Origin: Hemileia vastatrix
Lineage: Eukaryota > Basidiomycota > Pucciniomycetes > Pucciniales > Zaghouaniaceae
Reading direction: 5' to 3'
Assembly (NCBI GenBank): GCA_030280995.1
Contig: JASXTE010000001.1
Coordinates: forward strand, 31,739,700 to 31,803,699
DNA: 64,000 nucleotides
Shown here: in pieces, positions 34,211 through 44,110 of the stretch
Layout of the letters: each line of letters begins with the position of its first letter
How positions within the stretch are numbered: the first letter of the stretch is position 1
Position numbers and translations under genes: made by a program
Notes under the pieces: model-generated
The model's database searches: none
Seen by the model: the letters and a program-made list of their open reading frames with translations, nothing else
Told to the model about the DNA's origin: nothing

Positions 34211-35366
34211 TGTGGTAGCCTAAAGTTTAGTATGGCACCTAAATATGTAAATGGAGTTATTACGGCATGCAAGATTGGTGTTATTATTTTTTTAAAAAGG
34301 GTTTTATTTAATTTATTGGAGTTTTAAATATGAAGAAATTGGTCACGAGCAAATGCCTACACGAAAACAATTTATTTTGCGGAGAAAACTTATTTTTACG
34401 GTCTGAAAAATTTATAAGTATTAAGTCGAGTCACTCAAGAACCTTGGGAAATTTTTCCAGAATTTTTACTATTTTTCTTATATTTTTAAATGAATTTTAA
34501 AGTTTTATAGAAATATTTACGTTTTTCAAAAATTACTTAACTTTGATGAATTTTCACGGGATAATTAGAGCTGCGCAGACTACGAAAATTAGTTTGGTAG
34601 GTAAAGGGGAAGTAGCTCTATTATGTGTAATTTTTCTAGATTTTTTATCATGGTTTTAAGGTTCTAAATTGAGTGCGGAAGTCCGGACGGACTCCGTTTC
34701 GACTCCGTACGGACTCCGTACGGACTCCGCTTTGACTCCGTACGGACTCCGTACGGACTCCGTACGGGCTCCGGATTGACTCTGGAAGAGCTCTGGAGGG
34801 GAAAACTTAGGCACGTGACTAGGAATACTTAAGCGACTCTCAAACTCGAAATTGAGGGGGGGGGACACATCATACAGCTTAATCTTTAACCACTACAGTC
34901 TCATTTTTTATTACTCAACAAATTAAAATAACTTGTAATACCCTTATAACATTATTATTTTTACATAACATTTTAGAAATACAATTCAACAGTTTAAATA
35001 ACACTTCATACAGGGTTTCTTTAGAAAGGTCTTCATCTCTGGGACTTGTTTATTGCTGTCTCATAAAAATTCAAAATATTATAAAAACATAAAAGTCAAT
35101 CTTTTCAGATCTTTCACTGGTACACCTTAATTGTTGTTATCAGTATTTCTTTATCAACAGCCACTTTCTTTAAATCTCAATAAGCGTTAAATATTTTAGA
35201 GTTTCATTATTTTTTATTAATCCGATCCAAGTAGATTGGTTAGCTTAGTGATTTAGAACACCTACTTTGTTATTTTTATTGGAAGGACGGGGTTTTCAGC
35301 TAAATCCACATATCTCCTCCGGATTCTGCTTACAGCAAGGCGACTGTAAGAGTTTACCTTACCATA
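34211..35366 (+). repeat. 5' LTR, family C
   Basis: Begins TGTGGTAGCC and ends TTACCAT(A). It includes an 11-bp tandem array and a G run. No strong TATA box was recognised. Confidence 0.92.
34691..34774. repeat. 11-bp tandem array in family C LTR
   Basis: Seven units of ACTCCGTACGG (two degenerate: ACTCCGTTTCG and ACTCCGCTTTG) plus a partial GCTCCGG. Each full unit makes CCGTACGG, an 8-bp palindrome. An identical array is at 45750-45833. Confidence 0.92.
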
Positions 35367-35368
35367 GT

Positions 35369-35385
35369 TGGCGCCCAACGTGGGG
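35369..35385 (+). promoter_or_regulatory. Primer-binding site of family C
   Basis: TGGCGCCCAACGTGGGG, two or three bases after the LTR. TGGCGCC starts are typical of tRNA-3'-end complements used by Ty3-type elements. The same 17 bases occur in family D at 62420. Confidence 0.85.
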
Positions 35386-35436
35386 TTCGATTTCTCTAGC
35401 TTTCTTTAAAGACTTTCTGGGATCAAGAACGTTATT

Positions 35437-35500
35437 AGCCTGCAAGAGGCTTATTTTCTGGAACTCTAATTGGATTTTTGTTATTGGCCTGCAAGAGGCT
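35437..35500 (+). other. Two short hairpins in the family C leader
   Basis: AGCCT-GCAAG-AGGCT (35437-35451) and GCCT-GCAAG-AGGC (35487-35499). The 50-bp segment containing them is repeated (ATTAGCCTGCAAGAGGCTT and ATTGGCCTGCAAGAGGCTT). GCAAGAGG is shared with the pol hairpin motif, so they may be relatives. Confidence 0.6.
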
Positions 35501-35542
35501 TGTTATTTTATCGATTGTTAACGCTTTTCATTACTTATTGGG

Positions 35543-38152
35543 ATGTCTTCTTCTGCTGTTGCTTCTGGATCTTCTAACCCTATTACTCCCTCAGTTAGAA
35601 TTGTTTCTTGGGATGGCCCAAAGTTTGATGGGGAGGAGGTTAAATGGTTCATTAGCAGGTATGAAGCTGCTGCTGCTGTTGATGGTGCTTCCCATGTGGA
35701 TATGGTGAAGCAAGTTAGATTTTTTATTGCCGATAGGGAGGTGGAAAAAGAGGTTATTGCTATGCAGGCATTTAAGGACAAGGATTGGGTTAAGCTTTCT
35801 AAAGCTATGGTTGATAGATGGGGTGTTAGGTTTACTATGATGGACCTCAACAAAATTGTAGGTGACTGGCAAGCTAAAGGTGGTGTTTCTTCAATGGTGG
35901 ACTTCAAAAAACTTTGTGTTCAGTTTGATGAAGTGGTAGAATATCTTATTTTGGTGGATGAATTAGTGCATGAAAATCAAGCAAAAGATTTGTTTTGGTC
36001 AGCATGCAGTAGGGATATTCGAATGGACGTCTTGAAGGATCTCTCAAGAAAGAATTTAATGAAGGAACTGCCAAACGGTGAGCAGAAGTTACCGGCTCTG
36101 GAGGTTATTAAAGAGAACATCCAAGCCCATCTAAAGTTATTAGCGTTGGACAAGTATCAAGAGTCTTGCACTCAATATGTCAGTAAGGTTAGCGAAGTTT
36201 TGGCCGAGAACAACGATATTATGGTCAAAGCCCAGGAGGCCAAGAAGGCACAAATGGGTGTTCCTGCTGCTAAAGTTGAGGGCAATGTAGACAACAAGAT
36301 GGTCGATCACTTGGCCGATTTAACGAAACAGCTAAAGATATTTGTCCAAGAGACTCAAAAGGCCAGTAAGGCCCCAATCGCTTCCTCGTCAACATCGACT
36401 TCTTATCAGTCTAGAGGGTATGAACGTCGAAATTATAATGGCAATAACAACGGTAACCGCTTCCCAGGCAATGGGAGAAATGGTGGGAATGGTGGTAATG
36501 GATATAGAGGTGGCTACAATGAGCCAAAGGTGTGCTCCTATTGTAATAGGAGGGGTCATAGAGCAACAGTTTGTTTTGCTCTTGATAAGGATATGGATGC
36601 TGGGCGAGTTTTATTTGATGGTAAAGTTTATAAATTTCCTGACGGTTCGTTCATCAAGCCCAGTGATGGACAGTCTCCTTCTGATTTGGTCAGAAGAAGT
36701 TTAACGGCTGAAAGGAGAGCCAGATTTGAAGAGGTGACGGATGAAGATGTTAATGCCAAGAGTGGCAAAAATGGTAATGGTAATGGTGGTAAAGCTGACA
36801 AGGGCAAGGAGAAAGAGGTCAGTAAAGCCACATTTTCTACTTCTTTTGGTGGTTTAGAGCTGGCGACGGTTGCCCAGGTGGAGGGTAGCTGTATGGCTGG
36901 CGAATACGATGTTAATGCTGCTAGAAGAGCAGCTGCTACTAAGGCGAAAAGTAGCATTCAGAGCCAATTGAGGGCTAATCCTGGCAAGGCCAATAACAAA
37001 GTGAACCCTTACTCTAAGGACAAGAATTCTAGTGCTCAAACTGCCGCCAACAAATTGAACCCTTACTCTAAGGACGAATTATATAAAATGCAGAAGGGGA
37101 TTGCTGATATGGGGCCCCCTAGTTATGGCAAGTTTGATTTAAATGGTGAGCCTATGCCAGAGGACGATTCGGATTCTGAGGAGGACGTACCGTTGGCGTC
37201 TCTACCCAGACCAAGTTTTAGCGGTCCCATCCCAATGGAGGGTGTAAGAAGGACTAGCGATGGATCAGGATTAGTGCAAGAAGCTGGTGACGGAGTTAGG
37301 GTTATAGAAAGTGAAGATGTTATAATGGGGGGTGAAGATGGCTCGGTTGGACCTCAAGAGGTACCCAGGGCCAAGGTTGTTAAATCAAAGGTCCAGTATG
37401 AGCGGCCAGTAGTTTCTGGTCAAGCTAATGCGATGGACGCAGTTTTGAATAGGGTGAATCAACTGCAGATTCCCTTATCTTTGGGGGAGTTATTTACGAT
37501 TAGTCCGGCGCTTGCTGAAAAGCAAAAGAAGCATTTGACGAGGCGTCGGGTTTCCACTGGAGAGGTGGAATATATTTGTGAAAATGCTGAAAAGTTTGGG
37601 GAAGATGTAGATACACATTTTTCCGCTCCCCTGGGTTACCTGGTGGTAACTCTTAATGGTAAAGAAGTAAAGGCCTTGGTCGATTCAGGGTCTCAAATTA
37701 ATTTAATTTCATTGGAGCAAGCAACGAGTATAGGCTTGCCAATTAAAAGTGGAACTGGGGGAAACCTCAGAGGTATTGGAGGGCATGCAACAGAGCTAAT
37801 GGGTACTGCTGAGCATGTCAGGTTAGGCATTGGTGGATCTGTTGGTAAGGTTCACTTTTACGTGGCCAGAGGAGCAGTCAAAACTGTTCTTGGTGGTCCT
37901 TTTTTGATGGATTTTGAGGCCAGGATAGGGTATCAAGCTGGCATGGGGATTAGTTTGGAGATCACTGGTGAAGATATGCGGAGGTTACATATGCGGTTAG
38001 CACCTCCTGGAGATGAAGGTTGGGAAACACGGCCAGGGATTACTACTCTGTGCCAGTGTTGTGTTTGCACCAAGAAGCGGCATATTAAACGGACGGCTTC
38101 TGGTGAATTATGTTTGTTGGAAAGGGATGGATGCCCTCATTTTTTGGGGTAG
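35543..38152 (+). CDS. Gag-protease polyprotein of family C
   Basis: 869 residues, intact. The N-terminal half is a helical capsid region (starts MSSSAVASG; WDGPKFDGEEVKWF), homologous to the frameshifted gag at 62507. A Gly/Asn-rich linker leads to a classic zinc knuckle CSYCNRRGHRATVC (about residues 331-344, CX2CX4HX4C) that binds genomic RNA. After a charged, Ser-rich spacer comes a retropepsin-like protease with VDSGSQINLIS (catalytic Asp about residue 714) and a flap-like LGGPFLMDFEARIGY. The C terminus is Cys-rich (CQCCVCTKK). The stop TAG at 38150 lies directly behind a slippery heptamer that would pass ribosomes to pol. Start: the first ATG after the leader, matching the start in family D. 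Confidence 0.92.
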   Translation: MSSSAVASGSSNPITPSVRIVSWDGPKFDGEEVKWFISRYEAAAAVDGASHVDMVKQVRFFIADREVEKEVIAMQAFKDKDWVKLSKAMVDRWGVRFTMMDLNKIVGDWQAKGGVSSMVDFKKLCVQFDEVVEYLILVDELVHENQAKDLFWSACSRDIRMDVLKDLSRKNLMKELPNGEQKLPALEVIKENIQAHLKLLALDKYQESCTQYVSKVSEVLAENNDIMVKAQEAKKAQMGVPAAKVEGNVDNKMVDHLADLTKQLKIFVQETQKASKAPIASSSTSTSYQSRGYERRNYNGNNNGNRFPGNGRNGGNGGNGYRGGYNEPKVCSYCNRRGHRATVCFALDKDMDAGRVLFDGKVYKFPDGSFIKPSDGQSPSDLVRRSLTAERRARFEEVTDEDVNAKSGKNGNGNGGKADKGKEKEVSKATFSTSFGGLELATVAQVEGSCMAGEYDVNAARRAAATKAKSSIQSQLRANPGKANNKVNPYSKDKNSSAQTAANKLNPYSKDELYKMQKGIADMGPPSYGKFDLNGEPMPEDDSDSEEDVPLASLPRPSFSGPIPMEGVRRTSDGSGLVQEAGDGVRVIESEDVIMGGEDGSVGPQEVPRAKVVKSKVQYERPVVSGQANAMDAVLNRVNQLQIPLSLGELFTISPALAEKQKKHLTRRRVSTGEVEYICENAEKFGEDVDTHFSAPLGYLVVTLNGKEVKALVDSGSQINLISLEQATSIGLPIKSGTGGNLRGIGGHATELMGTAEHVRLGIGGSVGKVHFYVARGAVKTVLGGPFLMDFEARIGYQAGMGISLEITGEDMRRLHMRLAPPGDEGWETRPGITTLCQCCVCTKKRHIKRTASGELCLLERDGCPHFLG

Positions 38153-41100
38153 CAGGGGCTGATCGCTCTAATGTTGTAATCTCTCCTCAGGATGAGATCC
38201 CGGATTGCAATAGGTCAGCTCACTTGGAGATAATTCAAGTGGATTCTCAATTATTTTCTGTTAATATTACTCTGGAGTGCAAATACGTTATGGACTTTTC
38301 TATATGTTTATTGGATTTACCCGGTTTTTCTATTAAATTTAAAAATGGTGAAAAAGGCAAAATGGGCCAAATTAGGTTGGATAAAAATTGGAAGGGTATG
38401 TTTGATTACCTCCAGCAAGAGGTTAAACTGCAATTATCTCCTTCTATTCCGGACCTCCAGCAAGAGGTTAAACTGCAAAAATTACATCAAAACTCTATTA
38501 AAAATCTCAGTATAAGTAAAACACAAAAAAATAACTTATGTGAAAATGTTATTCGGGACCTCCAGCAAGAGGTTAAACTGCAATTATCTCCTTCTATTCC
38601 GGACCTCCAGCAAGAGGGTAAACTGCAATTAACTCGTCAAAACTCAATTAAAAATCTCAGTATAAGTAAAACACAAAAAAATAACTTATGTGAAAATGTT
38701 ATTCGGGACCTCCAGCAAGAGGTTAAACTGCAATTATCTCCTTCTATTCCGGACCTCCAGCAAGAGGGTAAACTGCAATTAACTCGTCAAAACTCAATAA
38801 AAAATCTCAGTATAATTAAAACACAAAAAAATAATTTTTGTGAAAATTCAATTCCGGTTCTCCAGCAAGAGGTTAAACTGCCAACTTTCTTTACGGGTGA
38901 TTTACTGTTGGATAAGGGAAGCAAAGGTGTTGGAAAATCTGTTTATAAATTAGACGAGGGAAAGGAGAAAAGGGTAAAATTTAAAAATGAAATAAAATAT
39001 TTTTCTAATTTTTCTTATTCCGATTCTGACGATGAAGAAGATTCATTTAATGAAAGTTTTAATGGCGATGTTTTACCTCAAGCTTATTTAGATGTGGACG
39101 CAGCTAAATATAAGAAAGTAGCAAATAAAGTTCGACCTATTAATGAACCGCTACCTGCTGAATTAAATCCACCTTTGAGAAGACCAAGGTTATCAAGAGA
39201 TCCTTATGAAAGTCCCTTGGTAAAGAATCCGCCTGAATTTTCTGAGACGTCAAGAATCACTTTTGAGAGACTGGGTGTTGTTAATTTTGGACCTGATGGT
39301 TGGTTGTCTGGAGAAGAGAAGAAGTTGTTGTTGGATGTGATGGTCAAGCGAGAGAAGGCCATTGCTTTTGTAGAAGAGGAGAGGGGTGTGTTGAAGCATT
39401 CCTATGGGGAGCCTTACAAGATTCCTGTGGTATGTCATGAACCGTGGCAGCAGAAACCGATTCCTATTCCGGCTGCATTGAAAGAAGCTTATATCGAAGT
39501 TGTCAGAGAACGGATACGCACTGGACTTTATGAGCAATCAACGTCAAGTTATTCTAGTCCAGTATTTTGTATCAAGAAACCAAATGGCAAGCTTAGAGTT
39601 GTTCATGATCTTAGGGAATTAAATAGGGTTACAATAAAGGATGCTGGGATACCACCTAGTGCTGAGGAGTTTGTTGAAGCGTTTGCAGGGAGAGTGTGTT
39701 ATGGTTTGGGAGATATTATGGGCGGATATGATGAGAGAGAGTTACATCCGGACTCAAGGCCTCTCACTACATTCGATACGCCACTTGGACGTTTACAGTT
39801 AACAAGATTACCTCAAGGAGCAACAAATTCGGTTGCAGTTTATCAAGCTCAGATGGCTTGGATCCTTCAAGATGAAATTCCACAATATGCTGGAATCTTT
39901 ATAGATGATGGAGGAATTAAGGGACCAACAACCGACTATGATAACCAGGTGTTGGAAGAGAATCCCGGGATACGCAAATTCATTTGGGAGTTTGCAATTA
40001 CTTTAGAAAGAATCTTGTTTCGAATTGAAGAGGCTGGTTTAACTATTTCAGGTTCAAAATTTTCATGTTGTGTGCCAGCCTTAGAAATATTAGGCCATGT
40101 GGTATGTAGAGAGGGTAGGATTATGTCCAAGAAGAAAGTTAACAAAATTCAGTCCTGGCCAAGACCCAAGAATACAACCGAAGTTAGAGGGTTTTTAGGC
40201 GTTTGCGTATATGTTAGAATGTTTATCAAGGACTTTTCTTCATTGGCAGCTCCATTGAGACGGTTAACGAGAAAGGATGCAGACTGGGAGTGGGATGAAG
40301 AGTGTGAGAAGGCGTTTGTGAAGTTGAAGGAGGTTGTAGGGAAGGATTTAGTCCTGCACAAGTTAGATTATGGAAAAGATGCTGGTAGAATTTATTTAGC
40401 AGTTGATTCAAGTCAGGTTGCAGCTGGGGCGGTTTTGTCTCAGATGGATAAAGCTGGTTACATCAGGCCAGTTAGGTATGAATCTGTAGTATTTACTGAG
40501 GTCGAATCAAGATATTCTCAACCAAAATTGGAATTATGTGGTGTGGCGAAAATACTGAAGAAACTTCAGCATATTTTGTGGGGGCAACATTTTGAGTTGC
40601 AAGTGGATGCGAAATCGTTAATCCAGATGATTAATTCCCCAAGTTTACCGAACGCACCCATGACGAGATGGGTAGCTTTTATTCAACATTTTTCATTTGA
40701 TTTAGTTCATAAGCCTGGCAAGACTTTTACTATGCCAGATGGTTTATCAAGGAGACCACCCACTGAAGAAGATTCAGACTCAGAAGAGTTTGATGAAGAT
40801 ATACCTACTATCAAAGCCAGCACTAAAGGAGCTGAAGACTTTCCATACCTCCCCTATGAGGTTAAACTGGCAGGACTATTGTGTTTAGATTATGATGATG
40901 ATGACCTCCACCAAGAGGATAAACTGGAAAATAGTTTTTATGTTAAAAGAGGTGTAGGAAAAGGTGTAGATAAATTCGGCAGAGAGGAGGTAGAAGAAGA
41001 TGTGGTGTATGTAGAGGAAAATGGATTGGTAGTGTGGGATAGTAGTAAATTAAGGAATGGTGTATATGTTGGAGAATTAGAGAACTTAAATAAAAAGGTG

Positions 41101-42585
41101 GATAAAGAGAAAGAGGTATTTTCAAATACGGTTTTCGAAGGATCCAAAGGTTCAGAAGAAAAACGTCGACATAGCTCGATTAAAGATTTAATTAGGGGTC
41201 AACGATTATTGGCTCATTCATGTGCAGGTGATATTGGTGATAGAGAAGTCCCTATTGATGTTATATTAATCGATTTTCAAGATGAAGTCTGGGGTCAGAC
41301 TGGTTTTTATTTTTTGTTAGTCAAATATTTGTTGACTTTAGAGAGGCCAGAAGATTGTGAAGACGATGAATGGGTGGCTATCAAGAGGAAGTCATCTACG
41401 TTTTACCTATCTGGTCGACGTTTAATGAGGAGAAGGTATCCAAATCCTCAAGTAGTTATAACTCAACAGAAGGGGCAAGAATTAGTTTTGAAATCACTGC
41501 ATGAAGATCTCGGGCATAGAGGCGTTGGAGAAACGTTTAGAAGAATTTCTGATCGATTTTGGTGGCCTGGCATGAAGATGGCTGTTAAACAGTGGGTTCA
41601 GTCATGCGAAGAATGTCAAAGACGAAGTTATTTAAGGCCAAAAGAACCTGGACGCGCGACCGGTGAATATACGCTCTTTGGAAGAGTTAGTTTAGATGCA
41701 GTTCATATAAAAGAGGGACGGTATAAATATTTAATTGTGGCCAGAGATGATTTATCTGGTTGGGTAGAGGCAGCGCCTCTTATTAATTTAACTGCCAAAA
41801 ATGTGGCAGAATTTTTTTTGAATAATTGGGTATATAGGTATGGGGTGAAGAAGTTGGTGACGGTAGATGGAGGTCCTGAATTTGGGACAGAGTTTAAAGA
41901 GGCCGTATTGAAAGTTGGATCAAAGGTTAGGGTAGCAACCCCATATTATCCTGAAGCTGAAGGCATGGTTGAAAGAGGTCATCAAGTTATCAAGGATGCT
42001 TTAGTTAAAATGTGTGGGACAAGTGCCGAAAAATGGAGGCACTATTTACCTTTAGTTTTATTTGCTGATCAAATCACTGCCAAAAGGACGACCAGATTTT
42101 CACCTTATGAACTTGTTTTTGGACAGAAAGCAGTTTTACCGGTTGATTTAGAAGCTGAATCATATCTTGGAGTTGACTGGGACATGGTCAAAACTACTGA
42201 AGAATTATTGTGTGCAAGAATGATGCAGCTAGAAAAGAAAGAAGAATATTTAGAAAAGGCATATTGGCGGATGATGAAGATCCGAAATCAATCAGTTAGA
42301 TATTGGGATGAGCGGTTGGCACATCGATTAAGGAAACCTTTGAACCCAGGTGATATGGTCCTGGTGTATAATAGGAGTTTGGAAAGTCAGTGGGGAAAAA
42401 TGTTTGCAGATAGGTGGAATGGACCGTATAAAATCAAGGAGCAAGTTTCCGGCGGTTCATATGTGCTAGAAGAGTTGGATGGAGTTGTATTGAAGAAGAG
42501 GGTAGCTGCCGATCAAGTGAAACGGTTCTATCCTAGAGGCACCAGGAGTGTCGAAGTCTTCCTCCGCAATGAGGATAAACTATGA
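38110..42585 (+). CDS. Pol polyprotein of family C (RT, RNase H, integrase)
   Basis: The 1491-codon open frame probably begins in vivo at the frameshift (about 38141), not at its ATG. An N-terminal linker with three 50-residue in-frame repeats (38409-38880) precedes RT: VFCIKKPNGKLRVVHDLREL, GRLQLTRLPQGATNS and the catalytic IFIDDGG at about 39893 (F/YxDD). RNase H spans about 40381-40755 (LAVDSSQVAAG; KLELCGV; LQVDAKS; MPDGLSRR). After an acidic linker with two more hairpin-motif copies comes integrase: HHCC finger (LHEDLGHRG...CEECQ), DDE core (LDAVH, VDGGPEFG, AEGMVERGH) and a GPY module (RWNGPYKI). It ends FLRNEDKL inside a hairpin motif. No stops or shifts; likely active. Confidence 0.92.
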   Translation: MFVGKGWMPSFFGVAGADRSNVVISPQDEIPDCNRSAHLEIIQVDSQLFSVNITLECKYVMDFSICLLDLPGFSIKFKNGEKGKMGQIRLDKNWKGMFDYLQQEVKLQLSPSIPDLQQEVKLQKLHQNSIKNLSISKTQKNNLCENVIRDLQQEVKLQLSPSIPDLQQEGKLQLTRQNSIKNLSISKTQKNNLCENVIRDLQQEVKLQLSPSIPDLQQEGKLQLTRQNSIKNLSIIKTQKNNFCENSIPVLQQEVKLPTFFTGDLLLDKGSKGVGKSVYKLDEGKEKRVKFKNEIKYFSNFSYSDSDDEEDSFNESFNGDVLPQAYLDVDAAKYKKVANKVRPINEPLPAELNPPLRRPRLSRDPYESPLVKNPPEFSETSRITFERLGVVNFGPDGWLSGEEKKLLLDVMVKREKAIAFVEEERGVLKHSYGEPYKIPVVCHEPWQQKPIPIPAALKEAYIEVVRERIRTGLYEQSTSSYSSPVFCIKKPNGKLRVVHDLRELNRVTIKDAGIPPSAEEFVEAFAGRVCYGLGDIMGGYDERELHPDSRPLTTFDTPLGRLQLTRLPQGATNSVAVYQAQMAWILQDEIPQYAGIFIDDGGIKGPTTDYDNQVLEENPGIRKFIWEFAITLERILFRIEEAGLTISGSKFSCCVPALEILGHVVCREGRIMSKKKVNKIQSWPRPKNTTEVRGFLGVCVYVRMFIKDFSSLAAPLRRLTRKDADWEWDEECEKAFVKLKEVVGKDLVLHKLDYGKDAGRIYLAVDSSQVAAGAVLSQMDKAGYIRPVRYESVVFTEVESRYSQPKLELCGVAKILKKLQHILWGQHFELQVDAKSLIQMINSPSLPNAPMTRWVAFIQHFSFDLVHKPGKTFTMPDGLSRRPPTEEDSDSEEFDEDIPTIKASTKGAEDFPYLPYEVKLAGLLCLDYDDDDLHQEDKLENSFYVKRGVGKGVDKFGREEVEEDVVYVEENGLVVWDSSKLRNGVYVGELENLNKKVDKEKEVFSNTVFEGSKGSEEKRRHSSIKDLIRGQRLLAHSCAGDIGDREVPIDVILIDFQDEVWGQTGFYFLLVKYLLTLERPEDCEDDEWVAIKRKSSTFYLSGRRLMRRRYPNPQVVITQQKGQELVLKSLHEDLGHRGVGETFRRISDRFWWPGMKMAVKQWVQSCEECQRRSYLRPKEPGRATGEYTLFGRVSLDAVHIKEGRYKYLIVARDDLSGWVEAAPLINLTAKNVAEFFLNNWVYRYGVKKLVTVDGGPEFGTEFKEAVLKVGSKVRVATPYYPEAEGMVERGHQVIKDALVKMCGTSAEKWRHYLPLVLFADQITAKRTTRFSPYELVFGQKAVLPVDLEAESYLGVDWDMVKTTEELLCARMMQLEKKEEYLEKAYWRMMKIRNQSVRYWDERLAHRLRKPLNPGDMVLVYNRSLESQWGKMFADRWNGPYKIKEQVSGGSYVLEELDGVVLKKRVAADQVKRFYPRGTRSVEVFLRNEDKL
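38140..38146 (+). promoter_or_regulatory. Candidate -1 ribosomal frameshift site
   Basis: T TTT TTG in the gag phase (CAT TTT TTG GGG TAG) is an X XXY YYZ heptamer, two codons before the gag stop. A -1 slip gives TTT TTT GGG GTA, continuing in the open pol frame as FFGVAGADRS. The two frames overlap only around here (38110-38152). No pol ATG with a plausible independent context is needed. Confidence 0.7.
38409..38880 (+). repeat. 150-bp in-frame tandem repeat in pol linker
   Basis: Hairpin pairs recur with exact 150-bp period: copies start at 38409, 38559, 38709 and 38859, each followed 45 bp later by a second hairpin (38454, 38604, 38754). The unit translates to DLQQEVKLQLSPSIP plus DLQQEGKLQLTRQ plus an NSIKNLSISKTQKNNLCENV-like spacer. 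Divergence between units is very low. Confidence 0.92.
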
Positions 42586-43499
42586 TATCAATGAAACTTT
42601 ATGGATACCTCCGCAATGAGGATAAACTATGACATTTATGAAAATTATACGGATTCATCCGCAACGAGGATAAACTATCTTCTTATTTTTATCAAAAATA
42701 CTTTACTATCGTTACACTTCCTATGGGCGACGAAACTATGATGAAACATAACGAAATACGAGAAAACCTTCATTGAAATTTTTCAAAAATTAAAATTCTT
42801 AAAATATGGGTGAAGATAGTGTTGGAAAATTTTTAAAAATTTATTGGAAGAAGTGTTCACAGGGGAACCTTCTTAATTTAATATTGGCAAGTGTGGGGGT
42901 AATTGATGGGCTGGCTGCTCTATACACAATTACCCCATAATGTTCGTTTCCAAAATTTTCCCTGTTTCTAGTTGAATCCTGGCTTTGTCTTTTAATTTTA
43001 GGAAGTCCACTAAGACTATAAACTGGAAAGAATCAAGAGACACCGCTCTCAACGCCGGATTCAAGATTTTTTTTATTTTTTTATTTTTATTTTTATTTTT
43101 TTTGTTTTTGATTTTTTATGTTAGATTGTGATTTCTTTTCTTTAATATATATTATGAATTAATGTAAAGGTGATGCTCACTGGTGGTCTCTAATCATTTT
43201 TATAAATTGGAGGGAGCCCACCCAGTGATCATCATTATAAAAATTATCTTCTAAAAACTTTCATTTATTTTCTTTTCTTTTCAATTACTCAAAATTGTGT
43301 AACCACATCAAGTTGCACTTGGATGTGGGTATGATGTCGAGGGTACGGCTCATCAAATGGCCGGGGGGCATCTTTTAAAATTTTATTTTGAAAAATTTTT
43401 TATTAATTTTTTTATCTTTCTTTTCACATTCATTTATCTTTCTTTAAAATTAAATTTTAAATTTTATTTCAAAACTATCTATTCTAAAATCTTTTATTT

Positions 43500-43502
<3 letters not shown>

Positions 43503-43538
<36 letters not shown>

Positions 43539-43547
43539 AAAATTAAA

Positions 43548-43578
<31 letters not shown>

Positions 43579-43690
43579 TAATAATAAAAATAAAAATAAA
43601 AATAAAATAAAAATAAAATAAATAATAAAAAAAAATAATAATAATAAAATAAAAAAAATTAAAAAAAAAATTAAAAAAAAAAAAAAATAA
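43503..43690. repeat. A-rich tract with AAAAAT repeats
   Basis: About 35 A at 43508-43536, then (AAAAAT)n and mixed A/T to 43690. Low-complexity DNA; replication or assembly length errors are likely here. Confidence 0.9.
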
Positions 43691-43837
43691 ATAAAAATAA
43701 TTAATTAAATCAAAATTATTATTATATTTCTTAGTTTTGTTTTTCAGTCTTCATTCTTTTTAGTTTTATTTATTTAGTTTAGACAGGAAACAGGGTCTAG
43801 GGGAACTCAATACCTATGGGATTTTACTTCAAGACAG

Positions 43838-44110
43838 CTGTTAGTCCTTCAAGACTTTAAACTGGCTACTGTTCAAGACGTTCTTTAAGGTTTTTTATAC
43901 ATATTTTGGATCTGTTAGTCCTCCAAGACTTTAAACTGGCTACTGTTCAAGACATTCTTTAAGGGTTTTTTTATACTAATTTTGGAGCTGTTAGTCCTCC
44001 AAGACTTTAAACTGGCTACTGTTCAAGACTTTCCTTAAGGGTTTTATACGAATTTTGGAGCTGTTAGTCCTCCAAGACTTTAAACTGGCTAATTTTCAAG
44101 ACTATCGTTA
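43838..44110 (+). repeat. Four tandem units of about 74 bp carrying the hairpin
   Basis: Units at 43838, 43912, 43988 and 44061 start CTGTTAGTCCTCCAAGAC and continue TTTAAACTGGCTACTGTTCAAGAC..., with spacing of 74, 76 and 73 bp. The spacer varies while the hairpin and its tail stay constant. Confidence 0.88.

Noticed and set aside
34656..34868. Minus-strand ORF with VRSPYGV repeats in the family C LTR (also 45715-45933)
   Set aside because: It is the translation of the 11-bp tandem array; no start context or conservation beyond the DNA repeat.
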